A stretch of 64,000 nucleotides of DNA from Utricularia gibba (lineage: Eukaryota > Streptophyta > Magnoliopsida > Lamiales > Lentibulariaceae), in the NCBI GenBank assembly GCA_002189035.1, contig CM007990.1:6076001-6140000 (forward strand). Direction: 5' to 3'. Of this stretch, positions 11,208 to 22,846 are shown piece after piece (within the stretch, counting starts at the first letter, position 1; every line of letters begins with the position of its first letter). The notes under the pieces were generated by a model, which saw nothing but the letters and a program-made list of their open reading frames with translations, was not told where the DNA came from and made no database searches. The position numbers were made by a program, and so were the translations under genes.

Positions 11208-12290
11208 ATGGGCCTTCCGGGATTCCCTTGCCTGCTCCTTGCTCTCTTTATCTTTCTTGTTCGTCACGGCGATGCCATTCGCTCCTTTCCGGTCGACGAC
11301 GCCGGCGGCTATCTCGGCTTCACGGAGGCGCCGGAATACCGGGATGGCGTCGGGTGCCCCAAGATCCCGCGGGACGCCTCGGGTGCGACGTGTCACCCGG
11401 AGATGATTCACGTCGCGATGACGCTGGACTCCGAGTACCTGCGCGGCTCCGTCTCCGGGGTCCACTCCGTCCTCCGCCACGCTTCCTGTCCCGAACGCCT
11501 TTTCTTTCACTTCATCGCGGCGGAGTTCAACCCGGAGAGCCCCCGCGTCCTGACCCGGCTGGTGAGGTCCGTATTCCCGTCGCTCAACTTCAGAGTCTAC
11601 ATTTTCCGTGAAGACCGAGTCATTAATCTCATATCCTCCTCCATCCGCTCCGCCCTGGAGAATCCGTTGAACTACGCACGGAATTACCTAGGCGACATAC
11701 TCGACCCGTGCGTCGACCGGGTCATCTATCTGGATTCGGATCTCGTGCTCGTCGACGACATCGCCAAGCTCTGGGAGGTAAAACTCACCGCCGGGAGACT
11801 CATCGGAGCTCCGGAATACTGTCACGCCAATTTCACCAAATACTTCACAGCGAATTTCTGGTCCGACCCGGAACTAAACCGCGCATTCGGATCCCGCAAC
11901 CCCTGCTACTTCAACACAGGGGTGATGTTGATGGATCTGGGGAAATGGAGGGAGGGGAATTTTCAGGAAAGACTGGAGAAATGGATGGAGGTCCAGAGGC
12001 AGAATCGGATCTACGAACTGGGTTCACTGCCGCCGTTCCTGCTGGTTTTCGGCGGCGACGTGGAGCCGATAGATCACAGATGGAATCAGCACGGGCTCGG
12101 AGGGGACAACGTGGCGGGATCGTGCAGGCCCCTGCACCCAGGTCCGGTGAGCCTGATGCACTGGAGCGGAAAAGGGAAGCCCTGGGTGAGGCTGAACGGG
12201 AGGCGGCCGTGTCCGCTGGATCATCTCTGGGAGCCCTACGATTTGTTCAAGGGTACAAGGTTTCGGGCGAAGGGTACAACCGCGTCATAG
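11208..12290 (+). CDS. Galacturonosyltransferase-like (GATL) family GT8 enzyme
   Basis: An intronless gene of 360 residues, the usual size for GATL proteins. It begins with a hydrophobic signal/anchor (LLLALFIFLV), then the GT8 catalytic domain: IHVAMTLDSEYLRGS, the metal-binding VIYLDSDLVLVDD (DxD), GAPEYCHANF, NPCYFNTGVMLMDL, and the C-terminal HWSGKGKPW. GATL proteins act in the Golgi and are linked to pectin and xylan synthesis. It lacks the long N-terminal stem of true GAUTs, which separates the two. The GC-rich coding sequence is typical of intronless plant GATL genes. The upstream neighbour is a divergent MYB gene and the downstream one a WVD2-like gene in the same orientation. Confidence 0.93.
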   Translation: MGLPGFPCLLLALFIFLVRHGDAIRSFPVDDAGGYLGFTEAPEYRDGVGCPKIPRDASGATCHPEMIHVAMTLDSEYLRGSVSGVHSVLRHASCPERLFFHFIAAEFNPESPRVLTRLVRSVFPSLNFRVYIFREDRVINLISSSIRSALENPLNYARNYLGDILDPCVDRVIYLDSDLVLVDDIAKLWEVKLTAGRLIGAPEYCHANFTKYFTANFWSDPELNRAFGSRNPCYFNTGVMLMDLGKWREGNFQERLEKWMEVQRQNRIYELGSLPPFLLVFGGDVEPIDHRWNQHGLGGDNVAGSCRPLHPGPVSLMHWSGKGKPWVRLNGRRPCPLDHLWEPYDLFKGTRFRAKGTTAS

Positions 12291-13396
12291 ATACAGCGTC
12301 CGGTCTGGTTTTCCCTTGGGGGGTAACCGGTAAAGAAACATTCTTTGATGTGTAGAGAAGGTCGTCCCTGTCAATTGATTGGATTGGAGTTTATAATTAA
12401 AGGTCAATTTTTTTCTGAATATAATTTGAATATATTTCCGGTCCCTCTCCCTGCTAATCACCATCTCTCCCTCCCTCTGATTATTTGGCGTATTCCAATA
12501 CGCGTGAGCTGCTTACTCCTCGGGGGTGCCGCCCACACCTCAGGCACAGTTCGCGTCGTGTATTATTGGAGGAGGAGGATGAGATCCCCCCATTTCGCGG
12601 TTTCCACTCAGACCTCTCTCTAATGGCGCCGAGCTTCACTCGCCTGGATGTGTAGCGTGGGCCTTCTCGAATCACTTCTACCTACCCGCGAATGATAATC
12701 GTCAATGCGCCTCCTCTGACTTTCTTCAAGATTCCTTCTCACGGTGCAGAGTTTATCGATATCTCCGCCAACTCTTCAGCTACACGGTCAATCCATGGGA
12801 TTTATGGCATTCGAGCTTTGTTTATTCCTCATTCTTTAGATTCTTCGCGTTTTCTTCTTATTTTAGATTGTAGACGCAAGGGCTTCACTTTTTTTTAAGC
12901 GGGATCTTCGAACGGTAGCTTAGCTGCGAGCATAGGATTTTTTCTTACTCAATGGTTTTCTATGTGCAACTTTCACCCTGATTTTTTTGGTGCTATTTCG
13001 AGGACGTGGTTGTTCTCTATTAGCTCCCTACAGTGGGTATGGTTTCACTGTACTTTACTCATCTCATGGGGTAGATTCCTTGTTCCCTAAAAATCTATTG
13101 AAGGTACAGCTTTTATGTCCGTTGTGTGGGCATGCTTGGCCCATTTGATTAAGATCTTGCTCGGGATTGTCCTATTCACTTGCACATTTTCAATAGATTG
13201 TGTGCTGTCATTCGTCGAATTGTGGAATCTGAACGTGGTTTTTTATGAGATGGTGGATTAATTGAGACAGAAGCGTAGCCTTGTAGATACTCGAGTTATT
13301 GCTCATTGGGTGGTATCCCCCTTCTCTGCAATGACATGCGAATTCATTCTTATTTCAGATCCAAGGGGAAAGCGAGGATCTTGAATTTTGAAAGGA
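12291..13396. other. GATL 3' region and probable 5' leader/intron of the WVD2-like gene
   Basis: There is no protein-coding signal. Immediately upstream of the WVD2-like ATG, a TTCAG acceptor-like site near 13360 suggests a leader intron. The CT-rich segment around 12440-12480 may be promoter or leader sequence. Confidence 0.4.
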
Positions 13397-15512
13397 ATGG
13401 ATGTCTCAATGAAATCTGAATCAAGATTGGATGTGTCAGTTTCATTTGGTCGATATGCAAATGATGCACTGTCTTGGGAGAAGTGGTCATCTTTCTCGCC
13501 GAATAAGTATCTGGAAGAAATTGGAAGCTTATCAACGCCTGGCTCTGTTGCTCAGAAGAAGGCCTACTTTGAGGCTCATTACAAGAAGATCTCAGCTCAC
13601 AAAGCTGTGATGTCAGGGCGGGAAAATCTGATAGCCCCTGATGTTTCAAGCAATGATGCTCCTGGAAACATTTCGTCTGACATGAGCAATGAATCAGTAG
13701 CCCTAAACGATGCAAAGTTTGTCGAAGAAGTCATAGGAGATTCCTGTTTGATTGTTTCTTCCTCCAAAGGCATCGCGAAACACACAGAAGACGTTAACGA
13801 ATTATCATCTGGAGGTATTAGCTTTGCTGCTCGGATGTATGCAATAGCCTCTGATGGGGAAAGGGTGAATGTTCCTAGGGTGAATCTGCTGGCCAAAGAT
13901 GAGCCGGGTGACAGTGCAACTCTTCCCGAGTTCAATGCAATAAATGATTCTGGATTGGATATTGTAGATTCTCATCAAATTCTCTCTGATTCGGGGAAAA
14001 ACACCATCCTTGAGAAATCTGTTGCCATTAAAGCAAAGAAATCCAATTTGAATCAAACTGGCAACACTGTTCGAAAGGTAAAATAGCGTCTTGTTTACCC
14101 TTTCTGTTACAGTTTTCTGGTGTCACTGTTGATCCCATTTTGCACCTGTGGTAGTCCACTACAGTGAAAAAGGAAACATGTTCAGCTGGAAGCGTGAAAA
14201 AAGTTGTGTCATCATCGAAGCAATTGCCAGCACGTACGAATTTAAAATCAGTGTCAACCTCAACTCCCACATCTGATTCTCAAGCTTCGAAAAAAAAGGT
14301 TAATGGATCACCCAGCAGAGAAGTAAGACTCTCCTGGCTCGAGATAGCAAGAAAATAGCTCCTACATCATTGCACTTGTCCCTTAATTCTGGTCCTGCGG
14401 CATCTTTTGTTGCTCACTCAACATTAAGGAAGTCATCAGTTTTGGAAAATATGGGGATAAGGATATTGTTAGACGTGCTTTCAAGACCTTTAATAAGAGG
14501 GATGATGCTTCTGTTTCTGCTGAGAAGGCATATTCATCGAAGCATGTTAGTGGTTTAACTTTACAGGTTTATATCTCTCTATGATAATCCAATAATTGTA
14601 CGTTTTTGCCTGCCACAAACAGTGTCTTTCCACTTAATATTATGCTGTCTTAACTTGGCAGGAATTCTCTTCCCTCCTGAGCTAAAGAGGGCCATTTCTC
14701 GGACCCCTGTGAAGGGAAATGAAGGGTATATACTTGTCGTTCTGATAGTAAGAAAATTAGAATGATGCATGCGGCTATGAAAGATTTCTCATTTCGTGTC
14801 AGAAATCTGGTTTCCTGCTTTTTTCATTCCCAGATCGAAATTTTGTTGGTGCTATTTGCTGGAGTGAATTTTAGATCGTGCCATGGACTTATGGATCTCC
14901 TTTTTGAATCTTCCGCACTTTCGATAAATCTGATGAGAGATGTCCAGCTCTCTGATATGTGATCACTTCGTTTACTCGCAAGTCTTCTATAGATGAACAA
15001 ATCATACTGACAGAAATCCAATTTTCAGGCTGAACAAGGAATCTGAGAAGATAACTACGAGGACTGCATCAAGTACAAGATCGAACCCTTTGCCCGGGTA
15101 ACATTTTTCTCCCTTTCATCATTTTTCATCTTTCTTGAATACTCAAACTGAGGATTCTTGACTTATTCACAGATCACATAAGAAGTATGAAATGGGTTCA
15201 TCACCGCGCGTTTCGACTATTGAGAAGCCGAGAGAGGTATTGGTGGCCCCTCATCTACTCCCCATTGGTTACTTGCATACATGGCTTATTTCATTTTTGC
15301 CAACGGTAAATCATGCTGCAGCTCCCAAGTAAGTTGCGGTCAAAACCAAACCTAAATGTGGCTGGAAATGCTAAGCAAAGCGAAGTCTCAAAGGCAAGCT
15401 GCAAGGCTAAAGCAGAATGCCCCTATACTGATGATTCAGATTTTGAAAGATTGATTCCTATCATGCAGGTGGCCATCAGGAATGAGAAACTAAGCCAATC
15501 GCTATCGATCAG
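13397..15512 (+). pseudogene. WVD2-like (TPX2 family) gene, frame-broken and lacking a visible TPX2 domain
   Basis: Exon 1 (13397-14077) is intact and typical of WVD2-like proteins: SFGRYANDALSWEKWSSFS, KYLEEI, and KKAYFEAHYKK. Exon 2 (14155-14566) encodes KKVNGSPSRE, then LARDSKKIAPTSLHLSLN, then DKDIVRRAFKTFNKRDDAS, but these lie in three frames. Single missing bases are implied near 14333 (C run) and 14454 (G run). Further exons 14662-14725, 15029-15097, 15173-15236 and 15322-15512 can be joined (KESEKITTRTASSTRS, KLRSKPNLNVAG), but the first needs another shift. No TPX2 block (KRKEF..KLEEK, LRKSL.FKA) is found before the formin gene. The family binds cortical microtubules. Either the gene is truncated and decaying, or frame errors plus real loss combine. 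Conserved exon 1 suggests recent function. Confidence 0.72.
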
Positions 15513-15908
15513 GTAAGAACTCTTTGTCGCATTATGAAATTACAGTACGTTGTCAAAGCGAGGCTTTCCAAGGACTATGGGGTGTACTAGTTTTGTGTAG
15601 AGAAGAACCTGATTATCATGGCCTTTTGCCCAATCCTCAGCTGATGCTTGTATGTACTTCAGCAGTTGCCTCTATTATCCAAAAGCAAGCAGTATTTCTG
15701 ATCATGTACTAACTGTTTGGGTTAGTTCCAAGGCAAAGGTAGTGAAAAAAATGTAACGGAGCATTACATGTGCTAGTGCTCTGCTCAACGGCTGACTTTC
15801 CTTACATTTGTTGTAATAAATCATTTGCATAAACCAACGAGAAGCAGCAACATCTGTGTCTGATTTCTTTCTTGACCAACTCATTTTTCCATTATTTCAT
15901 CTGACCTG

Positions 15909-18321
15909 TTACACACTGTCCGAGTCCGAGTCTGAGGCTTGAGACAGAATCTGTCGGAAGTTCAGGGAACCTGAAGGCCCTCTGTGATCCTCATGCGGGC
16001 CAGAAGACGAGCTGACCAAATATTTCATCTTTTCCCCTTTTTGCACGTTCCGGGTGATTTCGAGACAGACCTGATCAACCATTGCCAGGAAATCTCTTAT
16101 GATGACGAACAACTGAAATGGATTCTTCTCGTAGTCCTTTGATGACCCTGCATGGTAGTAGTTCGTCGTTCTCTTCACAAACTCCATTACGCGAGTTTGC
16201 TCTTCTTTAACTACTTGCATCTCCATTTCTGCAGTTTCAAGAAACCGCTTCATTCTGTCGGGAAATCTTCCCTCGGATCCACATTTCTCCACACTCCTCC
16301 CAATTTCAGGAATCTGGGTCTCCAAGGCTGATATGGCTTTGACAAGAGCATCGTTGTCCAAAGTTGCTGCCTTTTTCACGTTAGAGAATTCTGAACTTAA
16401 ACCGCCTACGATGGGCAACCCATAGATCATGTATTCTCTCTCTGTATCTTCATTCTGCGAACTCTGTTTTTTGTTCCTCAAGCAGCGCTTTCCCTCTGCA
16501 CGAACCACTTCTTGGACAACAAACTGGAGGAGTGTAGTTTTTCCATCAGAACCTTTAACGTCAGATAGTTTATTCAGAGCATTGAGGTTGAAAGCCTGTG
16601 CATTTCCTCTCCATGTGCCTGCGTTTAATCTGTTCCCGGTCTTGAGAACAGCTTCCAGAAGCTTCATGAACAACCCACGAGTTCTTAGTTCTTTGCAGGC
16701 ATATTCAAGAGACTGCAAAGATTCTCTGACGTGGGAAACCTCGGAGTCATAGGTTGCCTTAAAGAGCATAGCTTTGGAACGGGTGAAGGCAGAAGGGACA
16801 GCTCTGAGGAGATGGTAGAGGAATGATTCAGCGTCTGCAAGTTTAGTGGGATCTCCATCAAATGCGAGAAGTTGGGATGTTTCTTCTTGTGTTGGGGCAA
16901 TTTTTCCAAGTTTTTCAATGGTCTCAACGTGAAGGCCGTGCCCTTCAATGAGTGAATCCATGATTTCTTCACGTGTGGCACCCAGAGATTTCAGCACAAT
17001 AGCTGTGTTCTGAGATTTACGAGGATCAAGGATGAAACTGTGAGAAGGTGGGCCTGTTTTTGCTTGTCTAGGAGTGGATGATAAGTCATTGCTTATGGTG
17101 TTAGCTGTGTATCCGAACAGCAATTCCATTAGATCACCATCGAAGCTGCAGAGAAATGAAACCTTGTAAAAGAAGGGAAGCAGTAGAAGGGATTGAATCT
17201 AGAGTGGGCGAATGCCTTACCTGAAAGAGCCCTTGATAACGTTATCCCACACCATGGAATGGTCAGGATTTGGATTCACCTTTTCCCAGTGCAGAGGCTT
17301 CAGTTTGACTTCTGCATCTCTGTTTCTTGGCGTGGTTTCTCCGGGGGAGACGACAACGCCGAAGCGTCGGCTCTCAGCTTAGGGGGCAGAGGTTGAGCAG
17401 GAGGACGTCGTCTGCTGGGCGGTAGCGGTAGAGGAGGAACCGGTGCAGCCAACGAAGCTTGATTGGACCGTGGGGTGGTGGAGCAGGGCGTTTGATTGGC
17501 GGTGGCGGTGGAGGAGGAGTGGCTGCAGCCAGCGAAGACTGTGTTGACAGTGTGGGCAGTGGAGTAGGACGTTTGATGGGTGGCGGCGGTGGAGGTGGCG
17601 GAGCAATTCGGGACGGAGCCACCTCAACATCAACCGACAAGGACTGCAGCGGAGGAGAGGATGGTCTGTTTCCAAATCGAAGATGCGAATCTCGTATTTC
17701 CTCCAGTCTCCGATCCGTATCAACCCTGAAACCTCCATGAGAAGTAGAAAACATACTCTGGAGAAGAAGAAGTTTTTCACTCGAGGGCGATGATTCTTGG
17801 GTAATCGCCGTTGCTCGCTGGTCATCGTCTAAGCTTCTATAGATCTGTTTCTTGAAGTTTAATCCGTTTCCGCCGTGTTCCCAAATCCTCCAATACACCA
17901 TATCCACCCCATTCTCATCCACGATCACTCCCTTCAGATCCCAGTTCACGCGAAGAAAAACATCATTCAATGACAACACCGTCTTCCGGTCTTCATCCGA
18001 CGCTAAACCAGGTACCCTGTTTCGCTGGTCGAATCCGCAGCACCACAGGAACAAAACTAAAAAAGTCCCAGATATAGCCAAAGTAGTCGTAAATGTCACC
18101 GCGACAGCCCCCCAAGTCGATAATACTCTCGGAGGCGGAGGAGACAAACTAGGCGGAGGCGAAGGTGGAGGTGGAAGTGGAGGCGGGTGAAGGAAGGGGT
18201 AGAATGCCTGCTTGTTCTGCTCGTAAGGTGTTTGAGAATATGCCCCAGTGATGATAACCGAAGCAAAGATGAGGAGGAGGAAGCGAAGGCTCGAAGTTGA
18301 CGCCGGCATGGACATGGACAT
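15909..18321 (-). CDS. Type I formin (FH1/FH2), with apparent frame breaks in the FH1 region
   Basis: The first exon (18321-17221) encodes a signal peptide ([19 protein letters not shown]), a Pro-rich extracellular stretch, a membrane segment ([14 protein letters not shown]) and FH1 proline runs. The second exon (17145-15909) encodes the FH2 actin-nucleating domain: [51 protein letters not shown] and ending [26 protein letters not shown] joins the two through a phase-2 splice. Between FH1 and KPLHWEK the frame moves twice, near 17472-17475 (CCCC; five C would restore) and 17304-17306 (AAA; four A would restore). The intervening frame reads [17 protein letters not shown], sensible FH1 sequence. 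Alternatively, a 150-base intron could bypass it. Type I formins link the plasma membrane to actin. Confidence 0.85.
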
Positions 18322-19005
18322 GGCCAGGCAACAGGGCGGGAGTGCCTCGGAGACGATTCTCCATTTGTTGACGGTGCGCCCACCCCGAATCGTAATTGTC
18401 AACGCAGACAGCCGGCGTTGATTCATTCATTCATTCCCCTGCCGGCACCTACGCCGTTGACTACATATCTAGAGGATGCGGTTATTGTTGGGCTTTCGCG
18501 ACCGGCCCATTTTCGGTGGGCATTAAATGCGTGCGTCAAAGATAGGCCGACGGCCCCAGTCGTTGTTCCAACAAACCCTCTTCATTGCCTCCTTTGAATA
18601 CCCACCCAATCAATCCCATTTTATTTAATTACGCCCCGCCCAGCCCAGCCCAGCCCAAACCCAACCCATCCCTTGGTATAAATAAGAAAGCAATTTTTCT
18701 ATAATTTCCAAAATCCTAGGAACGGTCTGGTCTCTCTCTCTCTCACTTGGTTGCTGGGTTGAGTTGAGGTGGGGAACTCTACGACACTGGGGAAGAAGGG
18801 CTTTCCTTCGATAATCCCTATTGTTGATCCGGGGGAGGATTTGCCCCGGCATTGGCTTTCCTTTTTTCGAATTTCATTCTCGGGAGCCATTCTGGAGGGG
18901 TTTGGGTTGTATTCATGTTGCTGGGGAAAATGCCGGATTCCTCGGAGATCTGACCCGTTGATGATCTTCTTCCTTTTTTCTTGGCTTTTGTAAATCTGGA
19001 ACGAA
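18322..19005. promoter_or_regulatory. Divergent promoter region between formin and ARG1-like genes
   Basis: The 684-base gap between two divergent start codons contains GGCCCA at 18504-18509, a GCCCA tandem at about 18638-18657 and a (CT)n tract near 18731-18744. The CT tract may lie in the ARG1-like leader. Site II-like elements suit housekeeping promoters; shared control is inferred only. Confidence 0.45.
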
Positions 19006-21332
19006 ATGCCGGGTACCAAGGAGAAAGGGGGTGTTAAGCAGCAGCTGCGGCGGGATCCGTACGAGGTTTTGGGGTCAATAGGAGCTCTACGGATCAAGAA
19101 ATTAAGAGCGCGTACCGGAAGTTAGCGTTGAAGTACGAAGCTTTACCTGTTATTGTCGATACTCTTGAATTTTGGTTTGGAGATTTGTTACAACGGTCGA
19201 TTCATGTGCCTTGAAATTGGTGATTCCCGGTACAAACTTTGTCTCTCTGGCTGTTCTGTGAATTTCAGGTACCATCCTGATAAAAATCCAAATAATCCTG
19301 AAGCTGCTGATATCTTCAAAGAGGTCACTTTCGCGTCCAGCATTTTGTTAAATCCAGATAAAAGACGGCAATATGATGTAGCCGGTTTTGAGGTGATTTT
19401 TTTCTGAATGACTGATCCACGGTATTTTGGTTCCGCGCTGTGCTTTTGCGTTCAAGTTTGAAGTTTCACGTTGCATCAGGCTGTTGAATCGAGTAGCCAG
19501 GATCTGGAACTTGATCTTTCAAGTTTAGGAACTGTTACTACTGTATTTGCTGCAATTTTCAGGTTAGTCTGTGTACCTCATGAGATTCTACACTCTCAAT
19601 TGGTCAAATCACAGCATGACTTCGCGTTGTTTCTGGTACCAGCAAGCTTGGAGTTCATATCAGAACTACAGTCGCAGCCACGGTTTTGGAGGAGGCATTG
19701 AATGGTTCTGTAACTATCCGCCCTCTCTCGCTTGGGAAGCCTTTGTGTGAAAAGGTACACCGTTTATTATACTACAGAGACGGTTCGAATATAACTTGCG
19801 TTTCATCTTGATATCAGGTGGAAAAGCAGTCTGCTCATTTTTATTCAGTAACCATAACAGAAAAGGAAGCAAGGGCAGGAATCGTGTGCAGAGTTTATGC
19901 AACGGAAAAATGCAAGTTTAAGGTACTTTATTTTCTTCTACAGCATTACACCAAATGCTCGCTGTTTTATCTTTTTCCTCGATGACTGTGTATCTATTGG
20001 CTTTTGCAGCTATTGTACTTTGACAAGGAGCAGAATGGTGGGCTGAGTCTTGCTTTACAGGTTGAGATCCTGATTCATATTTTCAATCTTCAGTTTGTTT
20101 CCTTGGACGTAACTTAACTGCACTTTCCATATGCAATACGCTGGAGTTATAATCAAAAAATCATGTTTCCATATGTTTTTTTAAAATTTTCCCAACATAA
20201 AACCAAACTTTGTGACTCTTTACCTCCAACCTTCGTGGATTATATCAGAGATAAACTGGTAGGACGAAAAAATGCTGTTTTTTTCCCTCGAAATCAAAGT
20301 ATTGGCAAGAAGTTTGACCCTGGCACAACTGGAAATTTGTAATGATAGTGCAATTTCATGATGTTCACTGCCCAGTTTCTGTTTGTAGGAGGACAGTTCA
20401 AAAAGGAAGCCTGCATCTGCTGCCATGTTCTTCCTTGGGTTCCCTGTCTACAGGATGGATCACATACAATACCCTGTGAGTATATTTGCTGTAACGAACT
20501 ATTCAAAATGTCGAACACCCTCTTTTTTTTTTCCTTATGATTATTGCGGATCTTGGTACAGCTAGCAGCTTCAAAAGACCCTGAGGCTGCTTTTTTCAGG
20601 AAGCTGGATGGCTTTCAGCCATGCGAAATGACAGAACTGAAGTCCGGCACTCATTATTTTGCAGTTTATGGTGCAACAACGAATCCTTCAGCACTGCCTT
20701 ATTACTGGCAACTCGAATCTTATTGTGGCTAACACATTTTTTTTCTGTTTGGGACTGCAGGAGATAATTTTTTCAAAAGTGTGAGCTACACTATCGAAGT
20801 TCTTTCTGCTGCATCCTTTTCTGAAGAGAAAGAAAATCTGAGATCTGTGGAAACACAAATTTTGGAAAAAAGAGCCGAACTTGCTAAATTTGAGACCCAA
20901 TACAACGAGGTTTGCAGTTGTTTGAATCCCAGCAATGGTCTTTATCTCAGGCTTGTGTTGTTGCTTATCTTCTAGCGAACCAAGCAGGTCCTAGCACAAT
21001 TTTCCGGGATGACGAGTAGATATGCGCAAGAAATGCAAAGTGTAAGCTGAAGATTGGCGACCGTGATCCTGCGTACTCTACTCTTCCCATCTCTGTTTTG
21101 TGTTAACAACTTAACTTGGGTGCCTTGGTGAACAGATTGACGAGCTACTTAAAGAATGGCATGGCGTGCGTGCTTCGTATACGATAGCGCCACAGGTGAA
21201 GCAGAGCAGAAGCACGAGCAAGGACACCGAAGACGCCCCCCTCGCGACAAAAGCAAGAGGCGGGATAAGATGAAGAGGAAAATATGGCAACACTGGAAGT
21301 TGGAAAAACGGAAGCCCTGCGGCGTCGACTGA
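19006..21332 (+). CDS. ARL: ARG1-like DnaJ protein (altered response to gravity family)
   Basis: Eleven exons: 19006-19132, 19269-19392, 19480-19562, 19643-19754, 19818-19922, 20010-20060, 20389-20475, 20562-20670, 20761-20909, 20976-21041 and 21136 onward. The J domain is N-terminal ([26 protein letters not shown] with HPD, FKEV, KRRQYD). The middle matches ARG1/ARL proteins ([53 protein letters not shown]). The C-terminal coiled coil is predicted from [18 protein letters not shown]. Two single-base losses are implied: G4 at 19071-19074 ([10 protein letters not shown] needs five G) and C6 at 21236-21241. As sequenced the last exon stops at 21273; with a seventh C it reads [13 protein letters not shown] to 21332. 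ARG1 family proteins act in gravitropism at endomembranes and actin. Confidence 0.9.
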
Positions 21333-21645
21333 CTGAGTATGCCGGCCATTGCCAGTTACCGCGGCGCGTGCAGAGTACTCTCCCCTCCTGATCAATTCCT
21401 TGATTATAGTAGTGTAAATTTATGACCTCGGACTTGTCTCTCGGAGAACCTGGTGAACGCAGCCGGTTGTACCGTCCGTCCGTCTCTCCGTAACCTTCCT
21501 CTGCCCCTTCGTTATTTTATGTTGTAAATCTTTTGTATTTTTATTTTCAAAATATTTATTGCTGTATGAGAAAGAATCCTGGAAGAGAGAATCTTAGGGA
21601 GAAAAGAATTAAAAAGACATGTCAAGGACGAAACTCCATGGCCGT

Positions 21646-22635
21646 TCAGTTGGAGGACAGCGAATTCGGAGAGTCGCATTTCCGGCGGATTTCGCCTTTC
21701 CGCCCCGTCTTCACCCCGAGAACACTAACCTTCTCCATGGAGTGAGCAAAAGCTTGGAAGAAGGCGTTCTGATCCTTGGCGTACGTATCCACAAATGGCT
21801 TCGTTCTTGGATCGAACGCCATGGCCTGATCGCTGGCTAGCAGCGACACACCCCTCTGCAAGTTTTGGAAATATGAGTTGTCGAATCTCCCCGGGCTCAT
21901 CGGATCGTTGAAGGCAGCGATTGTGGGATCCTTTTTGTAGTTTTTGCAGAGGTTTCGTAGACCTTGGGCGTAGTCAGGATTGATGGAAGGATCGATTTGA
22001 GAGGATTTGCTGAAATTGAAGATTCTGGAGGCGAATTCGGAGCAGTGGGTGAATCCGATGGTGTGTGCGCCGGTGAGGGCAACCATTTCCTGGACATTGA
22101 ATCCCTTGGCAGCGAAGATGTTGATGATGTTGGAGATTGTCATGTTGGGTAGGGCAATATGGCCGTCGACGTCGCTGGCGTGGGATTCGAACGCGTCTTT
22201 GCGGCCGAGGCGGACGGGGTAATACGGCCCGCCGACCATCGAGATGAGATCTCGAGTCGCCTCGGCCAGGATGTCGGAGCAGGAGACGGTGCCGGGGCAG
22301 GCGAGTTCCAGCTTGGTTTTAGCGCGGATGACGAGGTCGAATGCGTCGCCGGGGAGTGCGCGATTGGCTTCGTAGTCGCGTTCTGCGAGATTGAAGGGGG
22401 TGGAGGAGAGGAGGAGGGAGGCGTCGCAGCCCCCGACGACGCAATCGTGGAAGAAGAGGCGGAGGGTGCCGGCGGCGGTGGTGGGGATGGACAGTTGCTT
22501 CTCCACCACCACGTCCTGGACGATTGTACCGAATTGAGGGCATGCTTTGTGGTAGTAGTCGAGGGAGAGCTTGGAATGCGCCGGCGGGAGGATGGGCAGG
22601 AGGAAGAGAATTGGAAGCAGAACCGTTGGCGCCAT
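21646..22635 (-). CDS. Class III secretory peroxidase, intronless
   Basis: A 329-residue protein. The start at 22635 (MAPTVLLPILFLLPI) gives a clean signal peptide; an in-frame ATG 14 codons upstream is less likely. Catalytic features are present: distal GTLRLFFHDC with Arg and His, VGGCDAS calcium site, and proximal MVALTGAHTIGF. All eight conserved Cys for four disulphides are visible (KACP, FHDC, GGCD, LACP, VSCSD, THC, NLC, RKCD). The SIPTTAAGTLRLFFHDC context and lack of introns resemble the Arabidopsis PRX31/41 group. It would be exported to the cell wall to oxidise phenolics or generate reactive oxygen. It is convergent with the ARG1-like gene (313 bases apart) and divergent from CYCD1. 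Confidence 0.94.
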   Translation of the reverse strand: MAPTVLLPILFLLPILPPAHSKLSLDYYHKACPQFGTIVQDVVVEKQLSIPTTAAGTLRLFFHDCVVGGCDASLLLSSTPFNLAERDYEANRALPGDAFDLVIRAKTKLELACPGTVSCSDILAEATRDLISMVGGPYYPVRLGRKDAFESHASDVDGHIALPNMTISNIINIFAAKGFNVQEMVALTGAHTIGFTHCSEFASRIFNFSKSSQIDPSINPDYAQGLRNLCKNYKKDPTIAAFNDPMSPGRFDNSYFQNLQRGVSLLASDQAMAFDPRTKPFVDTYAKDQNAFFQAFAHSMEKVSVLGVKTGRKGEIRRKCDSPNSLSSN

Positions 22636-22792
22636 CGAACGAACGGTGGAAGGGGAAAGGAGTAAATTGTTTTTCACCTCCGCTTCAAATGTAAACTGGT
22701 GACTCGTTGACCGTACTTATTTCACCCAGGGCCTCCTCCTCCGCCATTCCCTCGCTTCCATCCATCGCTTCTTCTTCTTCTTCACGTGGGTC

Positions 22793-22846
22793 TGGGCCTT
22801 GGGCGCCATCCGAGTCCGATGACCAAACCACCGCACCCGGTGGGCC
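22793..22846. promoter_or_regulatory. Two TGGGCC elements between divergent peroxidase and CYCD1 genes
   Basis: TGGGCC occurs at 22793-22798 and 22841-22846 in the 579-base interval between the peroxidase start (minus) and the CYCD1 start (plus). Site II elements are typical of cell-cycle and housekeeping promoters, so they more likely serve CYCD1. That assignment is inference. Confidence 0.4.

Noticed and set aside
11708-12355. 215-codon plus-strand frame overlapping the GATL gene
   Set aside because: It is a shadow of the GC-rich GATL coding sequence in another frame; no conservation.
22159-22665. 168-codon acidic frame opposite the peroxidase gene
   Set aside because: Antisense shadow; the composition reflects the peroxidase codons.
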